Below are positions 6,409 to 9,296 of a stretch of DNA of 9,296 nucleotides, in pieces. Under the pieces are notes generated by a model. It was not told the DNA's origin. It worked only from the letters and a program-made list of their open reading frames with translations, and searched no databases. Position 1 is the stretch's first letter. Each line of letters begins with the position of its first letter. Both the position numbers and the translations under genes were made by a program. Source of the DNA: Syntrophaceae bacterium (GTDB lineage Bacteria; Desulfobacterota; Syntrophia; Syntrophales; UBA2210); the NCBI GenBank assembly GCA_030619435.1, contig JAUXBI010000046.1:1-9296 (forward strand), read 5' to 3'.

Positions 6409-7086
6409 ATGGATATCATTGAGTTTCTCAGTTCTGTTCCTTTGGCCAGAGGCCTATCGAAAAAGCAACTTGAGACCCTGGCAAGTTTCACGCGCAAAAA
6501 GAAATACAGATCAAAGCAACTTATTATAGCTGAAAATGATAAGATTCGCGAATTTTATATGATTGCCCGGGGGAGGGTAAAGATGTTCAAGAATTCTGTT
6601 GACGGCAGGGAGCAGACACTTCACCTGTTTGGCCCGGGTGAGTTGTTTGGAATGTGTGCAACTTCCTCAGACTTTATATTTCCTGCAAATGCCATGGCTC
6701 TTGAACCGAGTACTCTTCTTATCTTTCCCGTAGATATGATTGAGGCATTGGGCCGTCAGGACCCGACGATTCTCTTCAATATGATATCTGTACTGTCCTG
6801 CATGCTCAAGGACTCCATGGTTATGATCGAAACGTTGTCACTAATGAAAATTCCTCAAAGGGTTGCTTCATTTCTTCTCCTTTCAACCCCGAAAAAAGTT
6901 TGCAGCAAGGGTGATGATATGGAACTGGCCGTTAATCAGAAAGAGATGGCCAAGATATTGGGAACAACCCCGGAGACATTATCACGTGTACTGAAAAAGA
7001 TGGTGGGAGAACATATAATAGAAGTAAAAGGTAAACATATAAAAGTGCTCGACTGCGAGGGTCTTGAGGAACTTGCAGCCGTATAG
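6409..7086 (+). CDS. Crp/Fnr-family transcriptional regulator
   Basis: The 225-residue product has an N-terminal cyclic-nucleotide-binding-like beta-barrel (about 1-115, with FGPGELFG at 74-81). A long dimerisation helix (about 118-145) follows, then a C-terminal winged helix (about 146-225). Its recognition helix contains Glu189, Ser192 and Arg193 (PETLSRVLKKM), equivalent to FNR Glu209, Ser212 and Arg213, which read TTGAT half-sites. The cysteines are at 83, 131, 165 and 216, and the N-terminal cluster of three found in FNR is absent. It is therefore unlikely to sense oxygen through an FNR-type [4Fe-4S] cluster; a DNR- or HcpR-like haem or redox sensor is possible but not shown. The start is supported by AGGGAGGG 7 bases upstream. 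Perfect and near-perfect FNR boxes lie directly in front of it, shared with the divergent flavoenzyme gene. The thiolase gene follows 75 bases later. Confidence 0.92.
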   Translation: MDIIEFLSSVPLARGLSKKQLETLASFTRKKKYRSKQLIIAENDKIREFYMIARGRVKMFKNSVDGREQTLHLFGPGELFGMCATSSDFIFPANAMALEPSTLLIFPVDMIEALGRQDPTILFNMISVLSCMLKDSMVMIETLSLMKIPQRVASFLLLSTPKKVCSKGDDMELAVNQKEMAKILGTTPETLSRVLKKMVGEHIIEVKGKHIKVLDCEGLEELAAV

Positions 7087-7161
7087 TTTGTAGTTTTGCC
7101 GTAGTCGAAGAGAAAAAAGACGGTATTAATAATCTCAGGATAGAGGAGGGTTTATATCGTA

Positions 7162-8361
7162 ATGAAAGATGTTGTCATTGTATCTGCGTGTCGAACTGCG
7201 ATCGGGAAATTTATGGGTAGCCTGAAGGATGTGACAGCAAGGGATCTTGCCATAACCGCCGGGAACGAAGCTGTTAGAAGGGCTGGTATTTCCGCAGAAA
7301 TTATTGATGAGATAGTTATGGGAGAGGTTTTTCCCGGAATGCAGGGTTCACTTCCAGCCAGGCAGGTGGGAATGAGAGTAGGTCTTCCTCATCGGAGCGC
7401 GGCTGTGTCTGTTAATCAAAATTGTGCCTCGGGAATGAGAGCGATGGAAATAGCCTGTCACAATATTATGCTTGGCAAGACCGAAATTGGTCTCGTGATA
7501 GGGACTGAAAATATGACGGACGCCCCCTATCTGATCCCTAAGGGAAGGATGGGCTATAGAATGGGGCCTGGCAAGATAGAAGACCATATAATCCGCGATG
7601 GTCTGGTCGATGAACTTGTCCCGGGGCATATGGGAGTAACGGCGGAGAATATAGCCGAGAGATACGGTATTACCCGTGAAGAGTGCGACAAGCTGGCCCT
7701 GGTCAGCCACCAGAGGGCCACTAGGGCAGTCAAGGATGGTACATTCAAGCGCGAGATAGTCCCGGTGGAAATCAAGTCAAAAAGGGGTGTAAAGATATTC
7801 GATACCGATGAGCACATGATACCCGACGCCAATCTTGAGGCCATGGCGAAGCTGTCTCCCGCATTCAAAAAGGACGGAGTAGTTACAGCTGCTAACGCCT
7901 CCGGGATCAATGACGCAGCCGCGGCGGCGGTTATCATGTCCGGGGATAAGGCCGATGAGCTGGGGATAAAACCCCTCATGAAACTGATAAATATCTGCAG
8001 CGAGGGCGTTGACCCCAAGGTAATGGGGCTGGGACCGGCAGTCGTCATTCCAAAGTGCCTCAAACAGGCCGGCATGAAATATGAGGATGTGGATTACTGG
8101 GAAATCAATGAAGCCTTTGCCGCACAGTTTCTTGGTGTGGGCAGGATGATCAGGGATGATTTTGGCATAGAGCTCAGCATGGACAATGTTAACCTCAACG
8201 GTTCCGGGATAGCGCTGGGACACCCGGTTGGGTGCACCGGGCTTCGCATAATCGTGTCTCTCTACTATCAACTGGAAAAGATGGACAAAGCCATTGGCGG
8301 GGCATCCCTGTGCGTCGGGGGCGGATCTGCCATGGCATCTCTGTGGACAAGAGACGTGTAG
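7162..8361 (+). CDS. Thiolase, acetyl-CoA C-acetyltransferase / acyl-CoA acyltransferase
   Basis: This complete 399-residue thiolase joins or cleaves acetyl groups on CoA thioesters (acetoacetyl-CoA formation, or the last step of beta-oxidation). It has the nucleophile Cys88 in NQNCASG, the NEAFA loop (316-320), His354 in GHPVGCTG, and the second catalytic cysteine Cys384 in CVGGG. All catalytic elements are intact and the length is typical (about 390-400). The GHPVGCTG form is closer to FadA-type GHPLGCSG than to the GHPIGASG of many biosynthetic enzymes, but direction cannot be decided from this. GAGGAGG at 7143-7149 is the ribosome binding site, with a rather long 12-base spacing. It lies 75 bases after the regulator and 67 before the MoxR gene on the same strand. 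No FNR-type box is visible in the preceding gap. Confidence 0.95.
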   Translation: MKDVVIVSACRTAIGKFMGSLKDVTARDLAITAGNEAVRRAGISAEIIDEIVMGEVFPGMQGSLPARQVGMRVGLPHRSAAVSVNQNCASGMRAMEIACHNIMLGKTEIGLVIGTENMTDAPYLIPKGRMGYRMGPGKIEDHIIRDGLVDELVPGHMGVTAENIAERYGITREECDKLALVSHQRATRAVKDGTFKREIVPVEIKSKRGVKIFDTDEHMIPDANLEAMAKLSPAFKKDGVVTAANASGINDAAAAAVIMSGDKADELGIKPLMKLINICSEGVDPKVMGLGPAVVIPKCLKQAGMKYEDVDYWEINEAFAAQFLGVGRMIRDDFGIELSMDNVNLNGSGIALGHPVGCTGLRIIVSLYYQLEKMDKAIGGASLCVGGGSAMASLWTRDV

Positions 8362-8428
8362 AAAAGATCTCAATTTATGGGTGAAGTTCAAGACCCAAAA
8401 CAAATACAAACAAAAGGATTAGAAAATT

Positions 8429-9296
8429 ATGGTTCAGAACAACTTTAGCAGATTTCAGGGTGCCAACCGGTACATTCTGGATGGTGAACTTGCCGAGATT
8501 GTTAATGTCTCGATGGCCTTGGAGATGCCTCTTCTTCTCAAGGGTGAGCCTGGAACGGGTAAGACCATGCTGGCTTACGCCATCGCGGAGAGCCTCGGCA
8601 TGCCCCTGATCGTCCTGAATGTTAAATCAAGCATGAAGCTGGTGGACGCGCTGTATCAGTACGATACACTGACGCGCCTTAACGACAGCCGATTCAGTGA
8701 TTCCAGCAGGGATGTCAGTGATATCGAAGAATATATAAGGATGGGGAAGATCGGGCAGGCGTTTGTTGCGGATACAAGAACAGTACTTCTGATTGACGAA
8801 ATCGACAAGGCCGATACGGATTTTCAGGATGACATGCTGGATGTTCTGGATCAGATGGAATTCGATATTATTGAGATAGATAAAACCATTTCCACGAAGC
8901 ACCGTCCCGTTATTATCATTACCTCCAACGCCAAGAAGGATCTCTCCGATCCATTCCTCGGACGCTGCAATTTCCATCATATTGCTTTCCCTGACGAGGA
9001 TACCATGCGCAGGATTATAGATGTTCACTTCCCTGACCTGGGAAGGGAAACAACAGATGCCTGCATCAAAACCTTTTACGCTCTGAGAAAAATAGACGGC
9101 ATAGAAAAAAAACCTGCCACGAGAGAGCTCATAAACTGGATAAGGGCGCTGAGGGCCGACCCTGATTTCAAACTATCGCTTCTCAACCGGGGCGATGTTC
9201 CCTACCTTGGAGTCCTTTACAAGAAAAGCCCGGACATAAAGGTAGCAAACGGGGCGATTGCCCGGCATCGTGGATGGACTCTGCCATACGCTAGGC
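8429..9296 (+). CDS. MoxR-type AAA+ ATPase (cut by the window edge)
   Basis: The frame is open from the ATG at 8429 to the window end (289 codons, no stop), so the C-terminus is missing or only just out of view. It shows Walker A GEPGTGKT (39-46), Walker B LLIDEIDKAD (120-129), a sensor 1 stretch IIITSN (162-167) and a probable arginine finger Arg179 in FLGRC. A helical lid region follows with PATRELINWIRAL. This is the MoxR group (COG0714), chaperone-like ATPases that usually work with a von Willebrand factor A-domain partner to insert metals or mature enzymes such as methanol or CO dehydrogenases. The partner gene would be expected just beyond the right edge. AAAGGA at 8413-8418, 10 bases before the ATG, supports the start. 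It follows the thiolase after 67 bases, so cotranscription is possible. Confidence 0.88.
   Translation, partial: MVQNNFSRFQGANRYILDGELAEIVNVSMALEMPLLLKGEPGTGKTMLAYAIAESLGMPLIVLNVKSSMKLVDALYQYDTLTRLNDSRFSDSSRDVSDIEEYIRMGKIGQAFVADTRTVLLIDEIDKADTDFQDDMLDVLDQMEFDIIEIDKTISTKHRPVIIITSNAKKDLSDPFLGRCNFHHIAFPDEDTMRRIIDVHFPDLGRETTDACIKTFYALRKIDGIEKKPATRELINWIRALRADPDFKLSLLNRGDVPYLGVLYKKSPDIKVANGAIARHRGWTLPYAR

Noticed and set aside
8378..8397. TGGGT/ACCCA stem between the thiolase and MoxR genes
   Set aside because: It has only 5 bp, a 10-base loop and no T tract; too weak to call a terminator.
7777..8409. 210-codon minus-strand open frame opposite the thiolase
   Set aside because: The thiolase frame has all catalytic residues; the antisense translation shows no family signature.

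Overview
The window holds eight protein-coding genes, seven complete and one cut by the right edge, plus one degenerate transporter fragment. I see no rRNA, tRNA, CRISPR array or insertion sequence. The content (strong Shine-Dalgarno sites, mid-range G+C, BipA/TypA, an iron-sulfur flavoprotein, a CoA-disulfide-reductase-type flavoenzyme, an FNR-type regulator lacking the FNR cluster cysteines, a thiolase and a MoxR ATPase) suggests a free-living anaerobic or oxygen-sensitive bacterium. A Desulfobacterota-like lineage is my best guess, but it is inferred from protein style only and is weak.

Layout. Positions 200-1684 (+) carry a two-gene unit: a PLP-independent aspartate/glutamate-type racemase and an HD-domain metal-dependent phosphohydrolase 12 bases downstream. 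Positions 1685-2089 hold no intact gene but keep a recognisable piece of an NCS2 (AzgA/PbuG-type) nucleobase permease. typA/bipA follows (2090-3910, +). It converges with a minus-strand flavodoxin-fold protein carrying a CX2CX2CX5C motif (4072-4716). Next comes a minus-strand FAD/NAD disulfide reductase-like enzyme with redox Cys43 (4906-6252), which has a strong hairpin just past its stop. A Crp/Fnr regulator (6409-7086, +) is divergent from it. It is followed on the same strand by an acetyl-CoA acetyltransferase-type thiolase (7162-8361) and a MoxR-type AAA+ ATPase (8429 to the edge).

The best-supported regulatory story is the divergent promoter region 6253-6408. Two FNR-type boxes, one a perfect TTGAT-N4-ATCAA, lie 13 bp apart centre to centre. 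The regulator encoded beside them has the E-x-x-S-R recognition-helix residues that read TTGAT half-sites. The upstream box falls at about -41.5 from a plausible -10 element of the flavoenzyme gene, which is class II activator geometry. The second box sits just before the regulator's own ribosome binding site, which suits autorepression. I found no convincing new defence, mobile or RNA-based system; the window is mainly ordinary chromosomal metabolism and housekeeping.
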